Shown: positions 26,013 to 34,600 of the stretch, piece after piece | Numbering within the stretch: position 1 is the first letter of the stretch | Layout: each line of letters starts with the position of its first letter | NCBI RefSeq assembly: GCF_001954275.1 | Contig: NZ_MBEU01000010.1 | Span: 248,001 to 312,000, forward strand | From: Mycobacterium sp. IS-836 | Lineage (GTDB): Bacteria; Actinomycetota; Actinomycetes; Mycobacteriales; Mycobacteriaceae | Length of the DNA: 64,000 bases | Direction: 5' to 3' | Notes under the pieces: model-generated | Told to the model about the DNA's origin: nothing | Database searches by the model: none | The model's input: the letters and a program-made list of their open reading frames with translations, nothing else | Program-made: the position numbers and the translations under genes

Positions 26013-26942
26013 TCAGTACAGCGGGACCCAAACACCGAAGAACCAGTATCCCCAACCGCCGTACTGCCAGTTGAAGACCGGGATGACGGTAAAGGTGTTG
26101 TACTCGAACGGTCCGAAGTCGCTCTGCGCGTAGACCACGTCGCGGTCGCGCGGTCCGTCCCACGGCCGGTTCCAGCCGCCGGGGGGCGGCGGGCCGTCCC
26201 AGCCGCCGGGAGGCGGCGGGCCGTACCAGTTGGGCGGCGGGTGGTGGGGAGGCGGGCCGTCGTTCCAGCCGTAGCCTCGCTCCCGCGGCGGAAGCGGCGC
26301 GCCGCGGCCCGGGATGCTGAAGCCAACGCTCGCGTCGATGGGGCCACCGATTTCCGCGCTGCCCCGTGCGATCTCTCCGCGCGGCGGGATGTACGCCGGG
26401 TGCGGAGGCTGAGTGCTCGGCGGATTCAAGGCCTGACGCTCAGTTGGGCCGGACGACGTGCTGGTATTTGCACCCGGCGTCGTCGTCTGCGCGCTCGTCG
26501 ACGTGGTCTGCGCGCTCGTCGACGTGGTCTGCGCGCTGGTCGACGTGGTCTGCGCGCTGGTTGACGTGGTCTGCGCGCTGGTCGACGTGGGCTGCGTGCT
26601 TTGGGTCGTCTGAGGCTCGGTGCTCTGAGTGGCCGGAGCCTCCGTGGTTTGGGTCGCGGGCGGAGCGGTGGTTTGAGCCGGCGCCGTGCTGTGCGTCGGC
26701 GCCGGCGCGGTGGTTGCCGGAGCCTGCGGGTTCTGTCCGGCCCCGCCGGAAACCCCACCACCGCCGGAAATCCCGCCACCGCCGGACACCCCGCCACCGC
26801 CGCCACCGCCACCGTGGCAGTTCGGGCACGGCGGCGGCGGATCCATCGGCGCGGAGTTCGCGAACCCTGGATTCAACGTCAGCGCGGAGATGCCCAAGCC
26901 CGCCGCGACCGCCGCCGCGCTGACGACACGTTTCCTAGACAT
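26013..26942 (-). CDS. Exported proline/threonine-rich protein with heptapeptide repeats
   Basis: A 309-residue exported protein. A signal peptide (MSRKRVVSAAAVAAGLGISALTL...FANSAP) occupies residues 1-32, followed by a CPNCHGGGGG linker. A long Thr/Ser/Ala-rich stretch includes five copies of TTSTSAQ, likely surface-exposed and a candidate for O-mannosylation. A Pro-rich region and a C-terminal aromatic segment (FNWQYGGWGYWFFGVWVPLY) end the protein. No enzymatic motif. It is adjacent to an LpqH-like lipoprotein and two exported proteases on the same strand. Confidence 0.82.
   Translation of the reverse strand: MSRKRVVSAAAVAAGLGISALTLNPGFANSAPMDPPPPCPNCHGGGGGGGGVSGGGGISGGGGVSGGAGQNPQAPATTAPAPTHSTAPAQTTAPPATQTTEAPATQSTEPQTTQSTQPTSTSAQTTSTSAQTTSTSAQTTSTSAQTTSTSAQTTTPGANTSTSSGPTERQALNPPSTQPPHPAYIPPRGEIARGSAEIGGPIDASVGFSIPGRGAPLPPRERGYGWNDGPPPHHPPPNWYGPPPPGGWDGPPPPGGWNRPWDGPRDRDVVYAQSDFGPFEYNTFTVIPVFNWQYGGWGYWFFGVWVPLY
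26485..26589. repeat. Five-copy 21-bp tandem repeat inside the PT-rich gene
   Basis: Five consecutive 21-bp units beginning GTCTGCGCGCTCGTCGACGTG (plus strand), with only single-base differences, encode the TTSTSAQ heptads. A decayed sixth unit follows. In-frame length (21 bp) means copy number can vary without frameshift. Confidence 0.9.
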
Positions 26943-26992
26943 AGCTGTGTCCCCTCTGGGGCTTCGGCCCCGACGATGTCTGACTAGCGCCC

Positions 26993-27460
26993 CTACGGGC
27001 AGGTCACCTGTATCTCGAACGACTTGGTCACCTGCTTCGGCTGCTGCGGGTTGCTCATGTCGGCACCCGTGGCCGTGCCCTTGATCGCATACGACTTGCC
27101 GTTGACCGCGGCTCCGGCGTTGGCGCCCTGGTTGTTCGGTGCGGCATCCGAGAAGCCCAGCGAGATGCCGTTGACGCTGCCAAGCCCGACCGAATGGACG
27201 ATGGGTGGATTGTCGTTGCTGACCACCGCGCCGACGCCGGCGGTCGGGTCGCCAATGCCGATGGTGGTGTTGGCGCCGGCCGGGGTGCACGTGACGGGCC
27301 CGCTGACGTTCTGGTTCTGCCCGTCAACGATGACCTGCGGGCCGGCCGGCGCTGAGCTCGACGACGCACCCGTATTGGACTTGTTGCTCGAACAGCCGGC
27401 GCAAGCCGCGACCACCATGGCCGCGCCGGCGACGCCGACTACGATCCCACGCTTTAGCAC
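26993..27460 (-). CDS. LpqH (19-kDa antigen)-like lipoprotein
   Basis: A 155-residue lipoprotein. GTG start with AAGGAGA ribosome site. The signal sequence runs KRGIVVGVAGAAMVVAACAGC, with the lipidated Cys at about residue 23 and an unusual second Cys at -3. The mature part carries LpqH-family features: SSNKSNTG, VDGQNQNVSGPVTC (about 51-64), SVGLGSVNGISLGF, KGTATGADMSNPQQP and the final SFEIQVTC, giving two conserved cysteines. LpqH proteins are abundant TLR2-active surface antigens. This looks like a paralog; which copy is the main antigen cannot be told here. Confidence 0.88.
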   Translation of the reverse strand: MLKRGIVVGVAGAAMVVAACAGCSSNKSNTGASSSSAPAGPQVIVDGQNQNVSGPVTCTPAGANTTIGIGDPTAGVGAVVSNDNPPIVHSVGLGSVNGISLGFSDAAPNNQGANAGAAVNGKSYAIKGTATGADMSNPQQPKQVTKSFEIQVTCP

Positions 27461-27585
27461 TGCTCTCCTTCGTCTCGCTGGTCCCGGACCCGTCGTCGGA
27501 ACCTCGTCAACAAAGGCAGACCCTACCGGGCCCCCTCGGACGGGCCGCACGATGGCGCCCCGGCGAATACCGGATGCCCCCACGT

Positions 27586-28233
27586 TTAGGGCAGAATTCG
27601 CAAGCCCCACCGGCCGAGCAGTGGATTCACGAGTGCGAAGTATGTCGTGTTGTCGTCACCCTCAGGCGAAGACATCAACAGACCGACGGCACTCACGGTG
27701 CCGTCGGCGTTCTTCACGAAGCCAGGGCTGCCGCTGTCCCCCTTGAGGCTGTAGACGCTGGCTTCGACTACATCGCCCTCGATGCTCGTGACAGTGCCGC
27801 AGGTCTCACCGGTGACCGCGCCGATTTTGCAAAACGGCATGCCCACCTTGATTTGGGGAAGGCTCAGCACATCCCGCACCGGATACCTGCCGCCGACATC
27901 GCCCACCGGCGCACCGAGGTTCGGGTCGAGGAGGATGATCGCGGCGTCCCGCTTGTCGCCTTCCTGCTCGCTGGCCGAGATCCTGCCCAGCGGGACGTCG
28001 TTGCCGTAAGTCCACACCGAGCCGTCGTGCGCGTCGCAGTGTCCGCTCGTCATGAGGAAATAGCTGCCGTCGTTGCCTTGGGCCGCGAAACCCGCAGTGC
28101 ACGAGCTACTTTCGTCTTGGACCTGGACGCCCGGCGTCAGACCGGGATCTGGTCGCGCCGGGCTCGCCAACACCGTCGCGGAGATCGCCATGACGCCGAC
28201 CCCGGCGAGTCCCCGTAACCACGGTTTGGCCAT
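27586..28233 (-). CDS. Exported chymotrypsin-like serine protease (copy 1)
   Basis: A 215-residue S1-type protease with a signal peptide (about residues 1-28). The triad is visible as His in TSGHCDAH (about 64), Asp in KRDAAIILLD (about 96) and Ser in LKGDSGSPGF (about 166). Four cysteines could form two disulfides. There is no C-terminal anchor or PDZ domain, so it is probably a small secreted peptidase. About two-thirds identical to its neighbour, a tandem duplication. Substrate unknown. Confidence 0.87.
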   Translation of the reverse strand: MAKPWLRGLAGVGVMAISATVLASPARPDPGLTPGVQVQDESSSCTAGFAAQGNDGSYFLMTSGHCDAHDGSVWTYGNDVPLGRISASEQEGDKRDAAIILLDPNLGAPVGDVGGRYPVRDVLSLPQIKVGMPFCKIGAVTGETCGTVTSIEGDVVEASVYSLKGDSGSPGFVKNADGTVSAVGLLMSSPEGDDNTTYFALVNPLLGRWGLRILP

Positions 28234-28314
28234 GGCGCTCTCCTTCGGGCATGCCGGTGTGAACCGTCAGATGATCTCATCTGAAGACGCGCCGCGTGGC
28301 CGTTTTCCGCTGCG

Positions 28315-28974
28315 TCAGGGAAGAATGTGCAAGCCCCACTTGGCAAGTAGCGGATACACGAGTGTGAAGTACGTCGTGTTGTCGTCGCCGTCGGGTGAAG
28401 ACATCAAGATCCCGACTGCACTCACGGTGCCGTCGGCGTTTTTTACGAAGCCTGGACTACCGCTGTCGCCGTTGAGGCTGTACACGCTCGCCTCGATGAC
28501 GTCGCCCTTCTCGCCTTTGACGACGCCGCAGGTCTCACCGGTGACCGCGCCGAGTTTGCAGAACGGCATGCCCACCCGAATCTGTGGGAGGCTCAACACA
28601 TCCCGGACCGGATACCGATCACCGACATCACCCGTCGGCGCTCCGACGCTGGGGTCCAGGCGAATAATTGCGGCGTCCCTAGTGTCGCCCACCTTCTCGC
28701 TGGCGGTGATCATCCCGAGCGGACGATCCTCCCCGTAGGTCCAAACCGAACCGTCGTGCGGATCGCAGTGCCCACTGGTGAGCAGGTAGTAACTGCCTTC
28801 GTTGTCCTGCGCCGCGAAAGCGGCTGTGCACCCGCCGGTTCCGTCGGCGACGTGCATGCCCGGCATGGGGCGTGACGCCAAGTCCGGGTCCGCCGACGCC
28901 GCACCGGCGACCGACGTCGCGGCCACGATCACCGCACCGACCAGCGCGGGCACCCGCAACCACCGAAAGGTCAC
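28315..28974 (-). CDS. Exported chymotrypsin-like serine protease (copy 2)
   Basis: A 219-residue paralog of the preceding protease with the same triad: TSGHCDPH, TRDAAIIRLD and LNGDSGSPGF. GTG is selected as start because GAGGAGG lies seven bases upstream; it gives MTFRWLRVPALVGAVIVAATS as the signal peptide. An 81-bp gap separates the two copies, which could be one transcript. Identity is highest in the second half (YPVRDVLSLPQI, VGMPFCK, GAVTGETCG), pointing to recent duplication or gene conversion. Confidence 0.87.
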   Translation of the reverse strand: MTFRWLRVPALVGAVIVAATSVAGAASADPDLASRPMPGMHVADGTGGCTAAFAAQDNEGSYYLLTSGHCDPHDGSVWTYGEDRPLGMITASEKVGDTRDAAIIRLDPSVGAPTGDVGDRYPVRDVLSLPQIRVGMPFCKLGAVTGETCGVVKGEKGDVIEASVYSLNGDSGSPGFVKNADGTVSAVGILMSSPDGDDNTTYFTLVYPLLAKWGLHILP

Positions 28975-29130
28975 GCCGTCCTCCTCCAGTTGTGTCCGCA
29001 GCATGCTAGCAGTGCGCGGCGCCTCCTACCTGGCGAGCGGAACGGGAGCGTGGCGCCCCGATGGTCGCGTGGGCGACGGTTCCAAGAATTTCGCAAGGAT
29101 TCCTCAAGCGCATGGGCTGACGATTCAGCC

Positions 29131-29793
29131 GTGACGCCGACGACAATCGAACACGCCCGCGCCGAGGCCCATCCCGCCAGGCTGGATTCCAGGCTCTGGT
29201 TGATCACGGTGGCGTGCACACTGCTCCCGGTGATGATCACCCTCGATGCCACGGTCGTGAACGCGGCGCCGCGGGCGTTGATCGAGCGAGTTGCCTCGAC
29301 CGGGGCCGTCGCGTGGTCGGTGACCGGCTACACCCTGGCGATGGCGGCGGTGATCCCACTCGCCGGCTGGGCCGCCCGCCGGGTGGGCGCGAAACCGCTA
29401 TTCCTGGGTTCGGTGCTGTTGTTCTCCTGGGCATCTCTGCTATGTGTGCAGGCCCCGAATGTCGGTCTGCTGGCGGTCTTTCGGGCATTCCAAGGCCTCG
29501 GGGGTGGAATGCTCATACCGCTGTTGCTGATCATCCTGGCCCACGCCGCCGGACCCAAAAGGCTAGCCCGGGTGCTGGCGCTCAGCATGGTTCCCATCTC
29601 GCTGGCCCCGATCTGCGGACCGGAGGTCGGCGGCTGGTTGGTCGACTCGTTCGGCTGGAAGTCGATCTTCCTGATCAACATCCCGATCGGGGTGCTCACG
29701 TTGATCGTCGCGGGATTCGTTCTCCCCGAGGATGTTCCAGCGCCCAGCGACCGCTGCGCGATTGTCAGCCCGCCTGGTCGACGCGCCGGGTGA
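29131..29793 (+). pseudogene. Truncated DHA2-type MFS transporter
   Basis: GTG start giving MTPTTIEHARAEAH. Membrane helices 1-6 of an EmrB/QacA-like drug:proton antiporter are present: ATLDATVVNAA-like motif D1 (TLDATVVNAAPRAL), PLAGWAARRVGAKPLF (motif A), GLGGGMLIPLLL and PEVGGWLVDSFGWKSIFLINIPIG (motif C to helix 6). The protein then ends after about 210 residues, whereas the family has about 450-520. The last residues (DRCAIVSPPGRRAG) are antisense of the convergent hydrolase. A deletion removing the 3' half is the simplest explanation; function is unlikely. Confidence 0.8.
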
Positions 29794-30643
29794 GGAAATC
29801 CAGGACGGCGCCGGCGAAAATGTCGTTGCGGTCCCCGGCAACCATGTGCCCGGCGCCGCGCACGTCGGTGAACTCGACTTGCGGGAAACGCGCGAGGAAT
29901 GCGTCGGCACTCTCCTGGCTGACGAGGTCGCTCATCTGACCCCGGATCAACAGCATGGGCACGCCGTCGCGCAGGATCGCATCGACGGCCGCGTGCATGC
30001 GATCGGCGTCGGTGACCTCGAATGGGGGAAACGGCGCCTTGCCGCTGATGAATTGGGGATCCCAGTGCCAATACCAGCGGTCGCCCCGGCGGCGCAGGTT
30101 GGCGGTCAGACCGTCCAGATCGGTCGGCCGGGGCCGGTGCGGGTTGTACTCGGCGATCGCGTCGGCCACCTCTTCGAGAGAGGCGAATCCCGATTCCACC
30201 CGATCGGCCATGAAGTTGTGTATCCGCGTCGCCCCGGACTGCTCCATGTTCGGCACGATGTCGACCAGAACCACCGCGCTGGCGATGCCCGGTGAGAGCT
30301 CGCCCGCGAGCAGCATCGAGGTGAATCCGCCCAGCGACGCGCCAACCAGAACCGGTTGTGGCGGCAAGTTGTCCAGAACTTGTTGGACGTCTGCGGCGAA
30401 GCTGACGACGCGATAGTCGCCCTCGCTGGACCAGTCGGACTCGCCGTGACCGCGTAAGTCGATCGTGACGGCTTGCCACCCGCGCCGGGCCACAGCGGCG
30501 GCCGCACGGGCCCACGAGCGTCGGGTCTGTCCACCGCCGTGCAAGAAAACCACGGCGCGCGCGTGGGGGTCGCCCCAGCGATCCGCGACGATACGAACTC
30601 CGCCCGGCCCCTGGGTCGAGAACTGCTCTGGTGCGGTCGCCAT
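29765..30643 (-). CDS. Alpha/beta hydrolase
   Basis: A 292-residue hydrolase. The oxyanion motif VVFLHGGGQTRRSW (about residues 31-44) is followed by DLRGHGESDW, the nucleophile elbow LVGASLGGFTSM (about 98), the acid region LLIRGQMSDLVS (about 230) and the catalytic His in VRGAGHMVAGD (about 262). This is the lactonase/epoxide-hydrolase-like or non-haem-peroxidase-like subgroup. ATG at 30643 reads MATAPEQFST. Its 3' end overlaps the truncated transporter by 29 bp and probably marks one edge of the deletion there. Confidence 0.88.
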   Translation of the reverse strand: MATAPEQFSTQGPGGVRIVADRWGDPHARAVVFLHGGGQTRRSWARAAAAVARRGWQAVTIDLRGHGESDWSSEGDYRVVSFAADVQQVLDNLPPQPVLVGASLGGFTSMLLAGELSPGIASAVVLVDIVPNMEQSGATRIHNFMADRVESGFASLEEVADAIAEYNPHRPRPTDLDGLTANLRRRGDRWYWHWDPQFISGKAPFPPFEVTDADRMHAAVDAILRDGVPMLLIRGQMSDLVSQESADAFLARFPQVEFTDVRGAGHMVAGDRNDIFAGAVLDFLTRRVDQAG

Positions 30644-30736
30644 CAGGAGATCGTAAGACGGCCCGCCAAGGGGATCAGTCCTGCCGCGACGCCTGGCTGC
30701 GGCGGAGCCGCTAAGCGGGACGCTTACACTCCTGTG

Positions 30737-31006
30737 ATGCATCCCGCGCAGGCGACGCGCAAGCTGGCGAAAATCCCGGTTGCGGTGGGGATTGGCGTTG
30801 TAGTGCTGCTCGGCGCGCTCGCGATTCCGGTCAAGGAGCGCTGCGGTGCGCCCGGGTATTCGTGCGCGACCGCGTTGGACGCGCGGGGCTACGTGCACTA
30901 TTACTACGAGGTCGAACCGCTGGGCGTGTACCTCGCCGAGTTCGCCACGGGCTCGAACATTCGCCTCTGCTACTCATCGGGCGAAGACCTCGTACCGGCT
31001 CGGTGA
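30737..31006 (+). CDS. Small single-helix membrane protein, unknown
   Basis: An 89-residue protein with one membrane helix at about residues 13-31 (IPVAVGIGVVVLLGALAI) and a C-terminal extracytoplasmic part containing three cysteines (KERCGAPGYSC, RLCYSSG). It is not recognised as a named family; small proteins with this layout are common in mycobacteria. A GTG codon 3 bp upstream is an alternative start. The following 290 bp to the LCP gene show no gene or obvious structure. Confidence 0.6.
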   Translation: MHPAQATRKLAKIPVAVGIGVVVLLGALAIPVKERCGAPGYSCATALDARGYVHYYYEVEPLGVYLAEFATGSNIRLCYSSGEDLVPAR

Positions 31007-31298
31007 CGAGTTGGCGTCAATTTCGGCGGTCGAGTAGCCCGCTCGAGACCTTCCCGAGACGCGCCCACCCCCGACGGGGGTGTAGCCCGGCCAAACGTGC
31101 AGGTAGCGGGAAGATTGCCGCCGGCCGATTTCATGGTTTCCGGCGGGTGAGGCTGCCCACAATCGGCCCATCGGCGGCCTTCTCGATTGGGGGCTTCACA
31201 GCAAGCTAACGCATACTTGACCTCATGCTTTTAGCGCTGTCACCGCAAACCGCCGTCGCGGTAGCGAGTGCTGCGCTGGATACGGGCCGGGGTTTGTG

Positions 31299-32855
31299 AT
31301 GGCACGCTCGGGCGGCGCCCATCGCCGCCACCGAGCCGTTCGTCAGCCGTCACCAATTCGCAAAGGGCTGACACGCAGCTTCATGTCGCTGGTCTCGGTG
31401 GGGGCCATCCTGATGACCGGAGCGGGCTACTACGTGGCTCACGGGGCGCTGGGCGGCATCACCGTCTCGGACGCCCTGAGCCCCGACGATCCGCGATCCA
31501 GCGGCGACAACATGAACATCCTGCTCATCGGCCTGGACTCCCGAAAAGATCAGGACGGCAACGACCTGCCCTCCTCGATTTTGCGGCAGCTGCACGCCGG
31601 CGATTCCGACGACGGTGGCTACAACACCAACACGCTGATACTCGTGCACGTCGGGGCCGACAACAAGGTGACCGCGTTTTCGATCCCCCGCGACGACTGG
31701 GTGCCGTTCAACGGGGTTCCCGGCTATAACCACATCAAGATCAAAGAGGCCTACGGGCTGACCAAGCAGTACGTTGCGCAGAAGCTTGCCAACCAGGGTG
31801 GGAGCAGCCAGCGGGAGCTCGAAACCCGCGGCCGCGAAGCCGGCCGTGCCGCGACCCTGCGCGCGGTGCGCAGCCTGACCGGCGTTCCGATCGACTACTT
31901 CGCCGAGGTCAACCTGGCCGGGTTCTATGACTTGGCGCAGACCCTGGGCGGCGTGGACGTGTGCCTCAACCACGCCGTCTACGACTCGTATTCCGGTGCG
32001 GACTTCCCGGCCGGCCCACAGCGGCTGGACGCCTCGCAGGCGCTCGCGTTCGTCCGGCAGCGTCACGGCCTGGACAACGGAGACCTGGACCGTACCCACC
32101 GGCAGCAGGCGTTCATCTCTTCTGTCATGCGGGAACTGCAGGACTCGGGAACGTTCACCAACATCGACAAGCTCAAGGGTCTGATGGCGGTGGCGCGCAA
32201 AGATGTTGTGCTGTCGACCGGTTGGGATGAGGACCTGTTCCGCCGCATGGGTGAACTGGCGGGCGGCGGCAACGTCGAGTTCCGGACGCTGCCCGTGGTG
32301 CGCTACGACAACATCGGCGGCCAGGACGTCAACATCATCGACCAGGCCGCCATCAAAGCCGAAGTGGCCCAGGCGATCGGCGCCGCGCCAGAGACGACCA
32401 CGCCCGCTACGACGGCAAGCAAGCCCAGTCCGTCCACGGTCGTCGACGTCATCAACGCGGGCAGCATGAGCGGCGCCGCCAGTGAGGTATCCCGCGCGCT
32501 GAAAAAGCGCGGCTACACCGCGGGTCAGGTCCGCGACCGCCAATCGGGCGATCCGACGTCCACCACGATCCAGTACGGCACGGGCGCCGAAACCGACGCA
32601 CAGAGCCTCGCCACGCTGCTCGGCCTCGACGCCCCCAAACAACCCGATCCAAACGTGCAGCCCGGACACATCCGCGTGACCGTGGATACCACTTACTCGA
32701 TGCCCGCCGCCGACGACACCAGCACTACCGACGAGACCACCACCACGACGACGACGACCACCAAGACCAATCGCTACGGGTACGCCACGAGCACCTATCC
32801 CACACCCGATCAGGGCAAGCCCATCGGCGGCGGCGGGGTGCCCTGCGTTAACTAG
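31299..32855 (+). CDS. LytR-CpsA-Psr (LCP) family ligase with LytR_C domain
   Basis: A 518-residue cell-envelope protein. Basic N-terminus, then a membrane helix about residues 27-48 (SFMSLVSVGAILMTGAGYYVAHG). The LCP catalytic domain spans about 70-270, with NILLIGLDSR, NTLILVHV, SIPRDDWV and FVRQRHGLDNGDLDR. A LytR_C domain occupies about 375-455 (VVDVINAGSMSGAASEVSRAL), followed by a Thr-rich tail (TTDETTTTTTTTT). Family members attach arabinogalactan or other polymers to peptidoglycan. An in-frame GTG directly before the ATG is an alternative start. Which of the mycobacterial LCP paralogs it represents is not certain. Confidence 0.92.
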   Translation: MARSGGAHRRHRAVRQPSPIRKGLTRSFMSLVSVGAILMTGAGYYVAHGALGGITVSDALSPDDPRSSGDNMNILLIGLDSRKDQDGNDLPSSILRQLHAGDSDDGGYNTNTLILVHVGADNKVTAFSIPRDDWVPFNGVPGYNHIKIKEAYGLTKQYVAQKLANQGGSSQRELETRGREAGRAATLRAVRSLTGVPIDYFAEVNLAGFYDLAQTLGGVDVCLNHAVYDSYSGADFPAGPQRLDASQALAFVRQRHGLDNGDLDRTHRQQAFISSVMRELQDSGTFTNIDKLKGLMAVARKDVVLSTGWDEDLFRRMGELAGGGNVEFRTLPVVRYDNIGGQDVNIIDQAAIKAEVAQAIGAAPETTTPATTASKPSPSTVVDVINAGSMSGAASEVSRALKKRGYTAGQVRDRQSGDPTSTTIQYGTGAETDAQSLATLLGLDAPKQPDPNVQPGHIRVTVDTTYSMPAADDTSTTDETTTTTTTTTKTNRYGYATSTYPTPDQGKPIGGGGVPCVN

Positions 32856-32866
32856 CCGCGATCGGG

Positions 32867-33658
32867 CTAGGCGTGCGTGCCGCCGTCGATGCGGATTTCG
32901 GTGCCGGTGATCCAGGCGCCGTCGTCGGAAACCAGCATGGCGATCACGCCGGCGATCGCGGAGGGCTCGGCCATCCCGGCCCCACTGGATTCGACCGTCG
33001 TGGGCAGGATCGGCATGAGGCGGGGGAACAACGACCAGTCAGCGTCTTTGGGAATGTATCCCCCAGTCGCGTCGGTGATTCCGGACTTGATGCTGCCGGG
33101 CGCCACGCAAGCCGCACGCAGACCATCCTTGGCGTATTCGAGGGCCAAAGAATGGGTGAAGGCCTGGATTCCGCCCTTGCTCGCGGCGTAGGCCGCCATG
33201 TAGGGATGGGCGAACGAGGCCGACGTGGAGCTGAAGTTGACGATCGCGCTGCGCGAGTTCCCCAGCAGCGCCGGAAGCGCCTCGCGCACCACCAGAAACG
33301 TTCCGGTGAGGTTGATACCGACGATCCGGTTCCACAGTTCCAGGCTGGTCTCGTGGGTGTGCGCGGCCCGCAGGACGCCGGCCGCGTTTACGAGCGAATC
33401 GAGGCCGTCGAGTGTCTGGACGGCCCAGCACACGCCGTCGATCACCGAATCTTCGCTACCGACGTCCATCGGCATAGTGGTGAGGCGGTCGGCCGTTCCG
33501 GCCTTCTCCGCCTGGCCCTGGGTGGCGGCCAGCCCGTCTTCGGCGACGTCTGAGGCCACGACCCTGGCCCCCTCGTCGAGCAACCGCAGCGCGGTGGCCT
33601 GACCGATGCCTGACGCCGCGCCGGTCACCAGGATCCGCTTGCCCTCGAGTCGGTTCAT
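32867..33658 (-). CDS. Short-chain dehydrogenase/reductase (SDR)
   Basis: A 263-residue classical SDR. TGAASGIG (about residues 12-19), NAAG (about 93), catalytic Ser in NFSSTSASF, Tyr and Lys in YAASKGGIQAF (about 159) and the C-terminal IDGGTHA are all present. It is divergent from a HIBADH-like gene 48 bp away and convergent with the LCP gene. The substrate is not predictable. Confidence 0.91.
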   Translation of the reverse strand: MNRLEGKRILVTGAASGIGQATALRLLDEGARVVASDVAEDGLAATQGQAEKAGTADRLTTMPMDVGSEDSVIDGVCWAVQTLDGLDSLVNAAGVLRAAHTHETSLELWNRIVGINLTGTFLVVREALPALLGNSRSAIVNFSSTSASFAHPYMAAYAASKGGIQAFTHSLALEYAKDGLRAACVAPGSIKSGITDATGGYIPKDADWSLFPRLMPILPTTVESSGAGMAEPSAIAGVIAMLVSDDGAWITGTEIRIDGGTHA

Positions 33659-33706
33659 CTAGCACATCTTTCACCAAGTCCCTGCAAACGCGGCATGGTG
33701 GACGGT

Positions 33707-34600
33707 ATGGAGATCGGATTCATCGGTCTGGGGAACATGGGCCACGGCATGGCGACGAACCTGCTGGAGGCCGGCCACCGGATCACCGTCTACAACCGCT
33801 CGCCGGACAAGACGGAGGCGCTCGTCCAGCGGGGCGCGACCGCGGCGCGCAGCGTGGCCGAAGCCAGCACCGGTGAGGTCGTGTTCACGATGCTCTCCGA
33901 CGACGACGCCGTCGAGGAGGTCGCGTTCGGAGCGAACGGAGTCGTGGCTTCGCTGGCCCCCGGCGCCACTCACGTCTCGTCGAGCACCATCAGCGTCGCG
34001 CTGTCGGAGCGCCTGGCGGCCGCGCATGCCGAGGCCGGACAACGCTATGCCGCGGCACCGGTGTTCGGTCGGCCCGAAGCCGCTTCTGCCGCAAAGCTTT
34101 TCGTCATCGCCGCGGGCGCCCCGCAGGTTCTGGAGCCGTTGGTTCCGCTGTTCGAGACCATCGGGCAGCGGACCTTCGTGGTGTCCGATCAGCCGCACAC
34201 CGCCAACCTGGTGAAGCTCAGCGGCAACTTCCTGCTTGTGTCGGCGATCGAGTCCATCAGCGAGGCCGTCGCGTTGGTCGCCAAGGCGGGGGTCGACCGG
34301 CAGCAGTACGTCGACATCCTCACCTCGACGTTGTTCACCGCGCCGGCCTATCAGACCTACGGCGGGCTGATCGCGCGTCGGGAATTCGAGCCGGCGGGGT
34401 TCGCGTCGCGTCTCGGTCTCAAGGACGTCCGGCTGGTGCTCGCCGCGGCCGAGGCCCTCCAGGTGCCGCTGCCCGTGGCCAGCGTGCTGCGCGACCGTCT
34501 GCTCACGCTCGTGGCAACCGGTGGCGGGCACCTGGACTGGTCGGCACTGGCCACCCTCGCGGACCGCGACGCGGGCCTGACGTCAGACGACTCCGCGTAG
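33707..34600 (+). CDS. HIBADH-like NAD(P)-dependent oxidoreductase
   Basis: A 297-residue beta-hydroxyacid dehydrogenase or imine-reductase-like protein. The Rossmann motif MEIGFIGLGNMGHGMA is right at the start, with VYNRSPDK after strand 2. The substrate-site segment AAPVFGRPEAASA (about residue 118) differs from the DAPVSGG of true HIBADH, and KLSGNFLL (about 168) holds the catalytic Lys. An ATG four codons upstream is possible. It overlaps the convergent SDR by 18 bp. Confidence 0.88.
   Translation: MEIGFIGLGNMGHGMATNLLEAGHRITVYNRSPDKTEALVQRGATAARSVAEASTGEVVFTMLSDDDAVEEVAFGANGVVASLAPGATHVSSSTISVALSERLAAAHAEAGQRYAAAPVFGRPEAASAAKLFVIAAGAPQVLEPLVPLFETIGQRTFVVSDQPHTANLVKLSGNFLLVSAIESISEAVALVAKAGVDRQQYVDILTSTLFTAPAYQTYGGLIARREFEPAGFASRLGLKDVRLVLAAAEALQVPLPVASVLRDRLLTLVATGGGHLDWSALATLADRDAGLTSDDSA

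Noticed and set aside
26740..26830. Short GCCACCGCC-type repeats as a CRISPR-like or PE_PGRS element
   Set aside because: They simply encode the Gly-rich linker of the exported PT-rich protein; no spacers and no PE domain.
31007..31298. Possible gene or RNA before the LCP gene
   Set aside because: Only small G/C-rich inverted repeats (CACCCCCGACGGGGGTG); no coding signal. The repeat could be a weak terminator but is too short to call.
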